A stretch of 64,000 nucleotides of DNA, from NCBI RefSeq assembly GCF_024753215.1, contig NZ_JANUGV010000001.1, positions 1,761,976 to 1,825,975 on the forward strand, in the 5' to 3' direction. Below are positions 1 through 8,486 of the stretch, piece after piece. The DNA is from Massilia solisilvae (GTDB lineage Bacteria > Pseudomonadota > Gammaproteobacteria > Burkholderiales > Burkholderiaceae_D). The first letter of the stretch is position 1. Each line of letters opens with the position of its first letter. Below the pieces are notes generated by a model. It did no database searches. It saw only the letters and a program-made list of their open reading frames with translations, and was not told the origin of the DNA. The position numbers and the translations under genes are program-made.

Positions 1-1413
1 GAACGCTACGCTGTCGCCCACCCGGATCCCTGCCGGCAGGCCACCGGCCGGCGGCACGAAGCCCATCGTCATCGGCCCCCATCCGAGCGTTTGAATGGGT
101 CCGTGCGAGATGGTGACTTCATCCGGGCCGATCTTTTCGATCTTGCCGATGCCATGGTGCGTGACCGGGGCAACCGTCGCGGGCCTGGTTTGCGTGGCCC
201 CTTCCAGGCGCCGCACGGCGCCGCGCAAGCTGGCTTCGGAGTCGATCAGGAACTGGCCGGAAGCCACCACCCGCTGCCCTGCGGAGAGACCCGACAGGAT
301 TTCCGTGTCGCCGTTGGCCTCTGTGCCGACGCTCACTTCCATCGGCATGAATTTGCCGTCGCCCTGCGCCACGATGACGACGGTGCGGGTGCCGGTCTGG
401 ATTGCCGCCTCGGACGGAACGACCAGTGCCTGCCGGCGCCCGGCGCCGATCACGCCGATGTTGGCGAACATGCCGGGACTGAGCTTTCCGGCTGGGTTGG
501 CGATCTCGATCCGTGCGACCAGGGTGCGCGTGCCTGGATCGACCTGAGGCAGCAAGGATTCGACCTTGCCGCTGAAACGCTCGCCGGGATATGCCGGCGT
601 CGTGGCCTCGACCGCCGTACCGGGCCGCACCTGGGCCGCGGCGCTTTCGGGCACTTCGGCGTTGACCCAGACGCTGGCCAGTCCGCTGATCGTCATCATC
701 GGCGCGCCGGCACTGACCGTCATGCCCTCGCGCGCCGGCAGTTCGCTCACCACGCCGGTTGCGGGGGCCGTGACGGTCACCCGCTTGATCACCTGGCCGC
801 GCGCGGCCACCTGGCGGATCTGCTCGTCCGTCATGCCGGCCAGGCGCATGCGCTGCTGCGCCGCGTCCAGCAGGCCCGCGGACTGCGCGGCGCCCATGCG
901 GCGGATCGACAGGTATTCCTCCTGCGCCGCCACCCAGTCCGGCACGTAGAGGTCCAGCAGCGCCTGCCCCTTGCGCACCCGCTCGAGCGGTGCACGCACA
1001 AACAGCCGCTCGACGAAGCCGCTGCTGCGCGCCTGCACCAGCACGCGTTCGCGCTCGTTGAACGCGATATTGCCGACCAGCCGAAGTCCGCCGCCCAGCT
1101 GGCCCTGGCGCACCTCGACCAGGCGGATGCCCAGGTTCTGCTGCACGTCGGGACTGACCTTGACCGTGCCTTCGGCGCCCTGCTCGTCCGCGTACACGGG
1201 CACGAGATCCATGTCCATGTACGGCGATTTGCCGGGCTTGTCGAAGCGTTTGCCAGGAGCCATGGGGTCCTGCCAGTACAGGACCTTGCGTCCCGATTCC
1301 GGCACGGCGGCCGGCACATGCGCGGCTGAACGCTGACCAAGGCGGTATGCGCCAAAGCTGGCGCCGGCCAGCACGAGTGCCGCGGCCGCGGCTGCAATCA
1401 CGCGGCGATTCAT
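1..1413 (-). CDS. cusB: CusB-type RND efflux periplasmic adaptor with fused CusF-like domain (partial)
   Basis: Periplasmic adaptor of a copper/silver RND efflux pump (membrane-fusion family), linking the inner-membrane pump to the outer-membrane channel. The frame is open to the left edge, so the C-terminus is missing; 471 codons are visible. Residues 5-25 form a membrane anchor or signal. Residues 44-75 are the metal-binding N-terminal domain typical of CusB (YWQDPM, then KPGKSPYMDMDLVPVY). Barrel-sandwich and beta-barrel regions follow. From about residue 418 there is a CusF-like domain with H, W, M, M at the CusF spacing (ISHGP, then GWGPMTM). The start ATG overlaps the stop of the upstream channel gene by 4 bases. 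The RND pump gene cusA is expected next, outside the window. Confidence 0.9.
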   Translation of the reverse strand, partial: MNRRVIAAAAAALVLAGASFGAYRLGQRSAAHVPAAVPESGRKVLYWQDPMAPGKRFDKPGKSPYMDMDLVPVYADEQGAEGTVKVSPDVQQNLGIRLVEVRQGQLGGGLRLVGNIAFNERERVLVQARSSGFVERLFVRAPLERVRKGQALLDLYVPDWVAAQEEYLSIRRMGAAQSAGLLDAAQQRMRLAGMTDEQIRQVAARGQVIKRVTVTAPATGVVSELPAREGMTVSAGAPMMTISGLASVWVNAEVPESAAAQVRPGTAVEATTPAYPGERFSGKVESLLPQVDPGTRTLVARIEIANPAGKLSPGMFANIGVIGAGRRQALVVPSEAAIQTGTRTVVIVAQGDGKFMPMEVSVGTEANGDTEILSGLSAGQRVVASGQFLIDSEASLRGAVRRLEGATQTRPATVAPVTHHGIGKIEKIGPDEVTISHGPIQTLGWGPMTMGFVPPAGGLPAGIRVGDSVAF

Positions 1414-2735
1414 GGCGCCTCCGGTTTGTTGAGGTTCGAAACGGTGTTCATCTGGCTGGTCGGGAATAGAAAGTTCAGGCGGGCCCACAGGCGCGCGGTG
1501 TCGGCCTCGAGCTGCAAGGACTGCAGGCGGGTTTCCAGTTCGTCGCGGCGCGCGGCGATGACGTCGGCCAGCGCGGCCTTGCCGCCCCGGTAGGCGGCGA
1601 GCAGCGCATCTGCCCGTTCGCGCGCGAGCGGCAGCAGTTCGGTGCGGTAGCGTTCCAGGCGTTCCAGGCCGGTGCGCCACTCGCCGACCTGGTTCGCGGT
1701 TTCGGCGGTGTGCATGCGCAGCGCCTCGTCGCGCTCGTCGCGCGCCTGGTCGGCTAGCGCCAGGCGCGCCGCGATTTCGCGGTCCTGGCGGTGCTTGCGG
1801 TCCCATTGCAGCGGCACCGCAACGCCGAACGAGACCATGTTCGGATAATCCGGGCCGCGCTGCTGGAACGCCAGTTCGACGCGCCAGTCCGGGCGGCTCT
1901 CTGCGTCCGCCAGGCGCGCCTCTGTGCTGGCCAGGTCCGCAGCGCGGTTCAGCACGCTCACCTCAGGATGGTGTTCGAGCTCGTGCGGCAGGGTGTCCGG
2001 GTTGTGGCGAATCTGCGTGAGGTCCGGGCTGCCCGTGAGCGCAAGACCAGGCAACTCACCAACCCAGCGCACCAGCGTCGTGCGGGCGCTCTGGCGCTGG
2101 CGCTCGATCGCGCTCGCGCGGTCGTGCACCATGGCCAGCGCGCTGCGGGCGGCCAGCAGGTCCGCGCGGCTGGAGCGCCCACCGCGATAGGCCGCGTCCA
2201 CAGCCACCACGAGCGCCTCGGCCTGGTCGGCCTGCTCGGCCACCACCTGCGCCATCTGCTCGAAGTAATACTGGTCCAGCCAGGCCAGCGCCGTGTCGCG
2301 CTCGACCGCGCCGGCGGCGGCAACCTGCTCGGCGCGCGTCTTGTTGGCCAGATGCTCGTAGCGCCGGGCGCGCAGGTCGCGCTTGTCGCTACGTGTAAGC
2401 TCCTGTTCGATGCCGATGCGCCGCATCGTCATCGAGTCCCGGCCCAGCGAATACCTGTCGGGACCGCTCAGCGGGACATTCTCGACGCCCGCCTTGAGCA
2501 TGGGGTCGGGCAGCTGGCGCGCGGCGGCTGCCAGCTCCTGCGACGCCTTCACCGCCGCGTCCTGCGCGCGCAGCTGCAGCGAGCGACCGAGCGCGCGCTG
2601 CTGCGCCTCGGGGAGCGTCAGGCCGGTGCCTGAGGCCATGGCTGGGCCGGCGAACGCCAACGCCAGCAGCGCCGGCGCAAGCATCGCCGGCGTAGTGCGG
2701 CGCCGCAGCGCCGCGAGTCGAATTCGGGAAAACAT
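1410..2735 (-). CDS. TolC-family outer-membrane channel of the Cus/Czc efflux system
   Basis: Outer-membrane factor for the tripartite metal efflux pump, similar to CusC/CzcC. About 441 residues with a signal peptide (hydrophobic stretch ending PAMA-SG), then the long, repeated Ala/Arg/Leu-rich helices of the TolC family, with the recurring AYRGG..A(L/D)(L/V) pattern in both halves. The start at 2735 is preferred over an ATG at 2753 because GGAG lies just upstream and the signal peptide then begins directly. It is translationally coupled (ATGA) to cusB and lies downstream of copA and the small Cys-rich gene in the same direction, so one transcript is likely. Confidence 0.85.
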   Translation of the reverse strand: MFSRIRLAALRRRTTPAMLAPALLALAFAGPAMASGTGLTLPEAQQRALGRSLQLRAQDAAVKASQELAAAARQLPDPMLKAGVENVPLSGPDRYSLGRDSMTMRRIGIEQELTRSDKRDLRARRYEHLANKTRAEQVAAAGAVERDTALAWLDQYYFEQMAQVVAEQADQAEALVVAVDAAYRGGRSSRADLLAARSALAMVHDRASAIERQRQSARTTLVRWVGELPGLALTGSPDLTQIRHNPDTLPHELEHHPEVSVLNRAADLASTEARLADAESRPDWRVELAFQQRGPDYPNMVSFGVAVPLQWDRKHRQDREIAARLALADQARDERDEALRMHTAETANQVGEWRTGLERLERYRTELLPLARERADALLAAYRGGKAALADVIAARRDELETRLQSLQLEADTARLWARLNFLFPTSQMNTVSNLNKPEAP

Positions 2736-2809
2736 GACATCTCCAACTTGCAATGAACGACCGCAGTCCCGGTATCAGCGGGACCATGGGCTAGCGAGCA
2801 AGCCGGGAT

Positions 2810-3202
2810 CTAATTGCGCAGGCAGCAGTTCCGGATCGGAATCGGAGGCGAACTGCTGGCGGTCTCCAGGAACGAAGCTGGCGCCTCGAGGTTGAGCGGG
2901 AGCGGCGTCTCGACAGCGGAGATGGCAAGGACGAGGGATGTGGGAACGAACGGCGCCACCGGCGGCTGCGCCGGCAGGTCGAGCGACTGCGCCTTGGACT
3001 GGCCATGCGCCTCGCACAGGTTGGGACTTTGCTGGTCGTGCGGGGTGCAGCAGTTGGAATGGGCGACTTGCATTGCCACCGGTTGTTCGAGCGCGCGCGC
3101 CACCTGCGGGCAGTCGTAGCCCGCCAGGGCCAGCTGCGTGAACAGCAGGCTCACCAGGGCCACCAGGGCGGCCAGGAAGCGAATGCGTCGTGTATATCTC
3201 AT
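2810..3202 (-). CDS. Small secreted Cys-rich protein in copper operon
   Basis: Unrecognised protein of about 130 residues between copA and the efflux channel. Residues 5-27 form a signal peptide or membrane anchor (FLAALVALVSLLFTQLALA). The mature part has YDCPQ, SNCC, LCEAHG and a C-terminal RNCCLRN, suggesting thiol-based metal binding or disulfides in the periplasm. The start at 3202 is chosen because it places the signal sequence at the N-terminus and avoids overlap with the end of copA at 3261; the frame extends upstream to 3298. No good ribosome site is visible. A role in copper handling is inferred only from location and cysteine content. Confidence 0.6.
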   Translation of the reverse strand: MRYTRRIRFLAALVALVSLLFTQLALAGYDCPQVARALEQPVAMQVAHSNCCTPHDQQSPNLCEAHGQSKAQSLDLPAQPPVAPFVPTSLVLAISAVETPLPLNLEAPASFLETASSSPPIPIRNCCLRN

Positions 3203-3260
3203 GGCGTTTACCGGCGCCACCTTAGCACTGTTGCAGCCTGCTGTCGAGCAGATTGCTGTT

Positions 3261-5501
3261 TCATTTACTCGCCGCAGTGCCGCGCAAGCGCAGCGCATTG
3301 GTTACGACCGAGACGGAGCTCAGGCTCATCGCAAGCGCGGCCAGCATTGGCGACAGCAACTGGCCGGTGACCGGATACAGCAGGCCCGCCGCGACCGGAA
3401 TGCCCAGCGCGTTGTACACGAAAGCGAAGCCAAGGTTCTGGTGCATGTTGCGCACGGTGGCCACCGAAATGGCGCGCGCCCTGGCGATCGCCCTCAGGTC
3501 GCCCTTGACCAACGTGACGTGCGCGCTGTTGATCGCCACGTCGGTGCCGGTGCCCATGGCGATACCCACGTTGGCCTTGGCCAGCGCCGGCGCGTCATTG
3601 ATGCCGTCGCCCGCCATGGCCACCACCCTGCCCTCCGCCTGGTAGCGCTCGACGAGGGTGAGCTTGTCCTGCGGCTTGACTTCGCCATAGACCTCGTCAA
3701 TGCCAAGCCGCTCGCCCACCGAGCGCGCGGTGGTCAGGCCATCGCCGGTCGCCATCACGACCTTCATGCCTGCTTCGCGCAGGGCGGCGAGTGCTTCGGG
3801 CGTGGTGAACTTGATCGGGTCGGCCACCGCCAGCAGCCCGGCCAATTGGCCGTCGCGCGCCAGGTACATGACGCTTGCGCCTTCGTGGCGCAGACGCTCG
3901 GCCTGTTCGCGCAGCGGCTGCCAGGCCACGCCGGCGCTGTCCATCAGCACGGTATTGCCGAGCACGACAGCCGCGCCATCGACACTGCCGCGCACGCCGA
4001 TGCCGCTGGACGACTCGAACGATCCCGGTTTCGACAGCGGCAGGTTGCGGCGCCGCGCCTCTGCCACGATCGCGTGCGCCAACGGGTGCTCGCTGCCCTG
4101 GTCGATGCTGGCGGCCAGGGCCAGCACCTGGTCCTCGGTCCAGCCGGGTGCGCCCACCACGGCCGAAAATGCCGGTTTGCCTTCTGTGAGCGTGCCGGTC
4201 TTGTCGACGATGAGTGTATCGACCTTGCGCAGCGCTTCGATGGCTGCCGCGTCCCGGAACAGCACGCCCTGGGTGGCCGCCTGCCCGGTCGCGGCCATGA
4301 TCGACATCGGCGTGGCCAGGCCCAGCGCGCACGGGCACGCGATGATGAGGACCGAGACCGCGTTGACGAAGCCGAAGACCCAGCTCGGCTGCGGGCCGTA
4401 GATGCCCCAGACCAGCAGCGTCAGCACGGCCAGCGCCACCACGATCACGACGAAATAGCCGGCCACCACGTCGGCCAGCCGCTGCATCGGCGCGCGGGAG
4501 CGCTGTGCCTGCGCGACCATTTGTACAATCTGCGACAGCATGGTCTGGCCGCCCACCTTCTCGGCGCGCATGATAAGGCTCCCGCTGGCGTTGATGGTGG
4601 CGCCGATGACGCGGTCGCCCGGGCGCTTGGTCACCGGAACCGGCTCGCCGGTCAGCATCGACTCGTCCAGCGCGCTCTCGCCCTCCAGCACCACGCCGTC
4701 GACCGGCACCTTTTCGCCGGGCCGGATCCGCAGCGTGTCGCCGATGTGAACGTGGGCCAGCGGCACGTCCTCTTCGCTGCCGTCGGTGCGAATGCGGCGC
4801 GCGGTCTTGGGCGCCAGGCCGAGCAGGGACTTGATCGCGGCCGAGGTCTGCGAGCGGGCCTTGAGCTCAAGGATCTGCCCCAGCAGCGTGAGCGAAATGA
4901 TGACCGCGGCGGCCTCGAAGTACACCGCCACGCGGCCGTGCATGACAAACGATGCCGGGAACAGGTGCGGTGCAAACGTGGCCACTACGCTGTAGCCATA
5001 GGCGGCCGTCACGCCGGTTCCGATCAGTGTCCACATGTTCGGGCTGCGCTGCGCGACCGAGGCGGCGCCGCGCCGCAGGAACGGCCAGCCGGCCCACAGC
5101 ACCACCGGGGTGCCGAGCGCGAACTCGATGTAGCTTTGCCCGGCCAGGCCGCCGGGGAACAGGCGGTGCCCGGCCATTGCCAGCACGGCCACAATGATCG
5201 TGAGCGGCAAGGTCCACCAGAACCGGCGGCGAAAGTCGACCAGCTCGGGATTCGGCCCTTCCTCCAGTGTCGGCAGCTCCGGCTCGAGCGTCATGCCGCA
5301 GATCGGGCAGTTGCCGGGCATCGGCTGGCGCACCTGCGGGTGCATCGGGCAGGTGTAGATGGTGCCGGGCGGGGCCGGCGCCAGCTCCGGCGCCTGGGCC
5401 GCGGCACCCTGGTGATGGTGGTGGTGCTCAGCATGGGCGGGCGCGCTTGCTGTCGTCTGCTCGCCGGCGTGGTTGTGGTGGTGATGCTCGTGCTCGTTCA
5501 T
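3261..5501 (-). CDS. copA: Copper-translocating P1B-type ATPase
   Basis: Inner-membrane ATPase exporting Cu(I) (or Ag(I)) from the cytoplasm. About 746 residues. The N-terminus is His-rich ([15 protein letters not shown]) and carries a Cys-rich heavy-metal-binding domain at residues 49-71 (YTCPMHPQ, then CPICGM) in place of a ferredoxin-like HMA domain. Core motifs are TGEPVP in the actuator, the CPC ion site near residue 390, DKTGT near 432, SEHPL, and GDGINDAP near 630. YN in TM7 and MSLSS in TM8 are the P1B-1 Cu(I) signature. The start at 5501 is chosen over the longer frame (5576) because the His-rich leader begins there. It heads the leftward copper operon. Confidence 0.92.
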   Translation of the reverse strand: MNEHEHHHHNHAGEQTTASAPAHAEHHHHHQGAAAQAPELAPAPPGTIYTCPMHPQVRQPMPGNCPICGMTLEPELPTLEEGPNPELVDFRRRFWWTLPLTIIVAVLAMAGHRLFPGGLAGQSYIEFALGTPVVLWAGWPFLRRGAASVAQRSPNMWTLIGTGVTAAYGYSVVATFAPHLFPASFVMHGRVAVYFEAAAVIISLTLLGQILELKARSQTSAAIKSLLGLAPKTARRIRTDGSEEDVPLAHVHIGDTLRIRPGEKVPVDGVVLEGESALDESMLTGEPVPVTKRPGDRVIGATINASGSLIMRAEKVGGQTMLSQIVQMVAQAQRSRAPMQRLADVVAGYFVVIVVALAVLTLLVWGIYGPQPSWVFGFVNAVSVLIIACPCALGLATPMSIMAATGQAATQGVLFRDAAAIEALRKVDTLIVDKTGTLTEGKPAFSAVVGAPGWTEDQVLALAASIDQGSEHPLAHAIVAEARRRNLPLSKPGSFESSSGIGVRGSVDGAAVVLGNTVLMDSAGVAWQPLREQAERLRHEGASVMYLARDGQLAGLLAVADPIKFTTPEALAALREAGMKVVMATGDGLTTARSVGERLGIDEVYGEVKPQDKLTLVERYQAEGRVVAMAGDGINDAPALAKANVGIAMGTGTDVAINSAHVTLVKGDLRAIARARAISVATVRNMHQNLGFAFVYNALGIPVAAGLLYPVTGQLLSPMLAALAMSLSSVSVVTNALRLRGTAASK

Positions 5502-5624
5502 CGATCGGCTCGCCCAAGGGAGGTGATTGTGCAGATACTGTAAGCCAGATTGCCCTGTGATTGGGCGCGGCGGCACGGCTCAACTTTGCAGGTCGCATGG
5601 CTATGGTCTGCAATCCTATTGACC

Positions 5625-5643
5625 CAAGGAAACAAGTTCCTTG
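5625..5643. promoter_or_regulatory. Palindrome in divergent copper promoter
   Basis: Perfect 7-bp inverted repeat CAAGGAA-acaag-TTCCTTG, 19 bp in total, between copA and the rightward copper genes. A TTGACC hexamer lies immediately left (5619-5624). The length and position resemble the dyads bound by MerR-family metal sensors such as CueR, but the arms do not match the usual ACCTTCC consensus, so the regulator is not identified. Confidence 0.45.
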
Positions 5644-5654
5644 ACTTGCATCAA
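5641..5654. promoter_or_regulatory. FNR/Anr-like box upstream of copA
   Basis: TTGAC-TTGC-ATCAA matches the FNR/Anr consensus TTGAT-N4-ATCAA at 9 of 10 positions. On the minus strand a TAGGAT -10-like hexamer at 5613-5618 would place the start site near 5606, which puts the box centre (5647.5) about 41.5 bp upstream. That is the classic class II FNR position. The box abuts the palindrome at 5625-5643. Binding is inferred. Confidence 0.45.
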
Positions 5655-5667
5655 CCCCTGCCCAGCT

Positions 5668-5697
5668 TTTACGGGCGTGCCGGTGCCATGCTAGAAT
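5668..5697 (+). promoter_or_regulatory. Candidate sigma70 promoter for rightward copper genes
   Basis: TTTACG (5668-5673), an 18-bp spacer and TAGAAT (5692-5697). The predicted start site, about 7 bp downstream, coincides with the GTG start codon at 5704, so this transcript could be leaderless. Confidence 0.35.
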
Positions 5698-5703
5698 CAA
5701 ATT

Positions 5704-6078
5704 GTGAACGTAATCGTCAAGGCATTTTTCGTTTGGCTGATGTTGCTCGCAGTGCCATTCCAAGGCTTTGCGGCGGCATCTGCGCTGCTGTGCGCGCCGC
5801 TTCCGGCGGCCGCAGTGCATGACATGGCCAAACCCGACACGGACCAGCATGGGACCGAGGCTGCCGGCGCCGCGAAAGCAGGCGCGGGCGTGCACGCGCA
5901 CCACCATGCCGACGGCAAATGCGGCGCCTGCGCCAACTGCTGCACCGGCGCTGCCATCACACCGTCTTTCGTGCCGGCGCTGCCGGTCCACCCTGCCCGG
6001 CTGGTGTCCACACCGATGGCCGCGCACCGCCTCGTCTCTGTCGACCTCGCCCTGCCCGAGCGACCTCCCCGCGCCTGA
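5704..6078 (+). CDS. Secreted Cys/His-rich protein, putative metal binder
   Basis: Unrecognised protein of about 124 residues at the head of the rightward copper genes. It has a signal peptide or anchor (residues 5-25, with PFQGFAAA) and a His-rich segment (VHAHHHADG) followed directly by CGACANCC, a cluster suited to binding soft metal ions in the periplasm. The C-terminal 40 residues are Pro/Ala-rich without a clear domain. The frame opens with GTG; no clear ribosome site is visible. Function is inferred from composition and neighbours only. Confidence 0.55.
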   Translation: MNVIVKAFFVWLMLLAVPFQGFAAASALLCAPLPAAAVHDMAKPDTDQHGTEAAGAAKAGAGVHAHHHADGKCGACANCCTGAAITPSFVPALPVHPARLVSTPMAAHRLVSVDLALPERPPRA

Positions 6079-6210
6079 CCGTTCCCTCGGCACGATGCCG
6101 CAGCCGGGACAATTGGTCCCGCCGCGTCTGTTCGTCGTGCCGACATCTCCCGCAACACGGTCGCGTCGCCGCGGCCGTGAACCACGAACGTACCAAGCAA
6201 GGAGCTTCAC

Positions 6211-6576
6211 ATGACTCGTCTCTTTACCGTCGCCGTCGCCGCCGGCGGCCTCGTACTCGCCTCTGCCCAGGCCGGCGCCCGGATGCAGGACCACGCGCAG
6301 ATGCATGCGCAGATGCACGCACAGCATCAGGCCGCGCCTGAACAAGCCGCGGCCGAGCTGTCGTCCGGCGAAGTGCAAAAAGTGGACAAGGATACCGGCA
6401 CGCTGACCATCCAGCACGGGCCGCTCGTCAACCTGGGCATGCCGGGCATGACCATGGTTTTCAAGGCCAGGGACGCGGCGATGCTCGGCCAGGTCAAGGT
6501 TGGCGACAAGATCCGCTTTCGCGCCGAACAGGTGAACGGCGCGTTCACCGTCACCAGACTGGAACCGGTGCGCTGA
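6211..6576 (+). CDS. CusF-like periplasmic copper chaperone
   Basis: Small periplasmic Cu(I)/Ag(I)-binding protein of 121 residues. Signal peptide residues 1-22, then a Met/His-rich linker (MQDHAQMHAQMHAQH), then a CusF-type OB-fold domain of about 75 residues. The CusF metal site is recognisable as IQHGP, LGMPGMTM: His, Met and Met keep the E. coli CusF spacing, but the capping Trp is replaced by Met. AGGAG precedes the ATG. It probably delivers periplasmic copper to the RND pump, whose adaptor carries its own CusF-like domain with the Trp retained. Confidence 0.85.
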   Translation: MTRLFTVAVAAGGLVLASAQAGARMQDHAQMHAQMHAQHQAAPEQAAAELSSGEVQKVDKDTGTLTIQHGPLVNLGMPGMTMVFKARDAAMLGQVKVGDKIRFRAEQVNGAFTVTRLEPVR

Positions 6577-6655
6577 CGGGCTTGCGCGGCCCCGGTGGTG
6601 TTCTGTACGCTGCCGGGGTTGATCTGCGTTTTATCGATTTTGGTCCGGAGAAAAG

Positions 6656-7021
6656 ATGTCCCTGAAACGACTGTCCATTGCTGCCGGCATTGCCGCCAGC
6701 GCCTTTGCTGCCACGGCCGCGCACGCCCACGCGAAGCTCGAATCGTCCGAGCCGCTGGCCGGCAGCGTCCTTGCCATTGCCCCGAAGCAGCTGCGGCTGG
6801 GCTTCAACGAAGCGCTCGAGCCTGCATTCAGCAAGATCCGGCTCGTCGACGCCAGGAATGCCGAAATCGCGCTGCCGCGCGCCCAGGTCGATAAGGCCGA
6901 TCCGACCGCGATGATTGCGCCGCTGCCGGCGCTGCCGGCTGGCACCTACCGCGTGCAGTGGACGACCATGACCCATGACGGCCACAAGACCAAGGGAGAC
7001 TTCACCTTCCAGGTCAAGTAA
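6656..7021 (+). CDS. copC: Copper resistance protein CopC
   Basis: Periplasmic copper-binding CopC-family beta-barrel, 121 residues. The signal peptide ends AAHA, leaving the mature N-terminus HAKLESSEPLAGS, where the terminal His ligates Cu(II). The C-terminal MTHDGHKTKGDFTF supplies the conserved Asp/His ligands. Internal features such as LRLGFNEALEP and GTYRVQWTTMTHDGH are typical of CopC. Its stop is 4 bases before the copD start, indicating co-transcription and functional pairing. Confidence 0.92.
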   Translation: MSLKRLSIAAGIAASAFAATAAHAHAKLESSEPLAGSVLAIAPKQLRLGFNEALEPAFSKIRLVDARNAEIALPRAQVDKADPTAMIAPLPALPAGTYRVQWTTMTHDGHKTKGDFTFQVK

Positions 7022-7025
7022 CGAC

Positions 7026-7958
7026 ATGGGCGTTGACATCGCAATACTGCTGAAGGTGGTGACGGTCCTGCTGTACCTGTTTGCCGCGGTTGCCGCCGGC
7101 GCCAACATGGCCGTGTTCTGGCTGGCAGATGCGCGGTCGCCGTGGGCGCTCGCGCAGTTGCCGTCGCTGCGGCGCTGGGCCGCGGGCGGTGCGCTGCTGG
7201 CGCTGTCGGCGTCTTTTGCGGTGCTGTGCGCGGAAGCGGCCGAAATGGCCGAGCTGCCGTTGTCGGACGCCATGCCGGCGGTTGCGACAATGCTCGCGTC
7301 GACCCATTACGGGCTGGCGTGGTCCATTGGCGCGGGTGCGCTCGCGGCCGCTGTCGTGCTGCCGATCCTGCTGCGCGCCCGCGGCGGCGCCACCCTCGCT
7401 TTCGGCGCACTGGCGGTCTTCTGGTACAGCCGCAGCATGGTCAGCCACGCATCGGGCAATGGGGATGCCAGCCTGGCTGTGATGGCGGACTGGATGCACC
7501 TGGTCCTCGTCGGCCTCTGGCTGGGCGCGGTCGTCATCGCGGCCCTGGTCGCATTGGCGAACCGGCGCGACGTGCAGGAGACAGACAGGCGCGAACGGGC
7601 CGCGTATGTAGCCGCGCTGAGCGCCTGCGCCACGATCGCGCTCGTCGGCATCGTCATCACCGGGCTGGCCAGCGCCTGGCACAACCTGCGCAGCTTCCAT
7701 GATTTGCTGGGCACCCCTTACGGCAACGCCCTGCTCGCCAAGCTGGCGCTGGTCGCGGTTGCCGTGGTGCTCGGCGGCGTGAACCGATTCGTCGTCATGC
7801 CGCCCTGGCTCCTGTCCGAAGGCGCGGGACGCCCGGTGGCGGCGACCTTGCCGTGCCGGTTCCGGCTCGTCTTGCAGATCGAAACCGTGATATTGATCGC
7901 CGCGCTGGTCATGGCGGTGATCCTTGCTGCTACGCCACCGCCGGGCGCGGCGACGTAG
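7026..7958 (+). CDS. copD: Copper resistance membrane protein CopD
   Basis: Polytopic inner-membrane protein of about 310 residues with roughly eight hydrophobic segments, of the CopD family thought to move copper across the inner membrane together with CopC. Conserved features include YSRSMVSHASG with histidines, ADWMHLVLVGLWLGA, SAWHNLRSF and LLAKLALVAVAVVLGGVNR. The start at 7026 (ATG) is chosen because it follows copC directly; the longer frame overlaps copC. Confidence 0.88.
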   Translation: MGVDIAILLKVVTVLLYLFAAVAAGANMAVFWLADARSPWALAQLPSLRRWAAGGALLALSASFAVLCAEAAEMAELPLSDAMPAVATMLASTHYGLAWSIGAGALAAAVVLPILLRARGGATLAFGALAVFWYSRSMVSHASGNGDASLAVMADWMHLVLVGLWLGAVVIAALVALANRRDVQETDRRERAAYVAALSACATIALVGIVITGLASAWHNLRSFHDLLGTPYGNALLAKLALVAVAVVLGGVNRFVVMPPWLLSEGAGRPVAATLPCRFRLVLQIETVILIAALVMAVILAATPPPGAAT

Positions 7959-7987
7959 CCACACACATACACTTTAGGAGAAGGAAA

Positions 7988-8431
7988 ATGTTTGCACGAA
8001 CAATTCGCAAGACCCTGCTCGCAGCCCTGGTTGGCCTGCCGGTCCTGGCCTATGCCGCAACGCCGGTGATCGATGTGTACAAGAGCGCTTACTGCGGCTG
8101 CTGCGAGGCCTGGGCCAAGCACCTGCGCGACAGCGGCCTGAAGGTCGAGGTGCACACCGTCGCCAACCCGTCGGACGTGCGCGAGAAGATGGGCATCCCG
8201 AATAACCTCGGCTCCTGCCACACCGCGATCGTGGCCGGATACGCGATCGAAGGGCACGTGCCGGCGCAGGAGATCAAGCGCCTGCTGGCCACGCACCCGA
8301 AGGCGAAGGGGCTGGCGGTTCCCGCGATGCCGGCCGGCTCTCCTGGCATGGAAGGCCCGCGCAAGGACCCGTTCGACGTCCTGCTCGTGCAAAACGACGG
8401 GCGCACGACGGTGTACAAGCACTACAACTAG
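7988..8431 (+). CDS. DUF411 (CopG-type) periplasmic copper protein
   Basis: 147-residue secreted protein of the DUF411 family, which includes the copper-resistance protein CopG with a thioredoxin-like fold and Cys-bound copper. Signal peptide ends near AYA. YKSAYCGCCEAWAKHL carries the CxxC-like cluster, and GSCHTAIV the additional conserved Cys. The C-terminal part (PGMEGPRKDPFDVLL, VYKHYN) is typical. The start at 7988 follows GGAGAAGGAAA. It is last in the rightward copper arm. Confidence 0.88.
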   Translation: MFARTIRKTLLAALVGLPVLAYAATPVIDVYKSAYCGCCEAWAKHLRDSGLKVEVHTVANPSDVREKMGIPNNLGSCHTAIVAGYAIEGHVPAQEIKRLLATHPKAKGLAVPAMPAGSPGMEGPRKDPFDVLLVQNDGRTTVYKHYN

Positions 8432-8486
8432 CACGCCGCCTGCTGCCCGCCCTGCCCGGCATTATCACAACTCATCCGGAGACTTC

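Noticed and set aside
3138..5543. 801-codon open frame on the plus strand
   Set aside because: Antisense to copA, which has full P-type ATPase motifs. The translation is Arg/His/Gln-rich without any domain, as expected from the reverse frame of GC-rich coding DNA.
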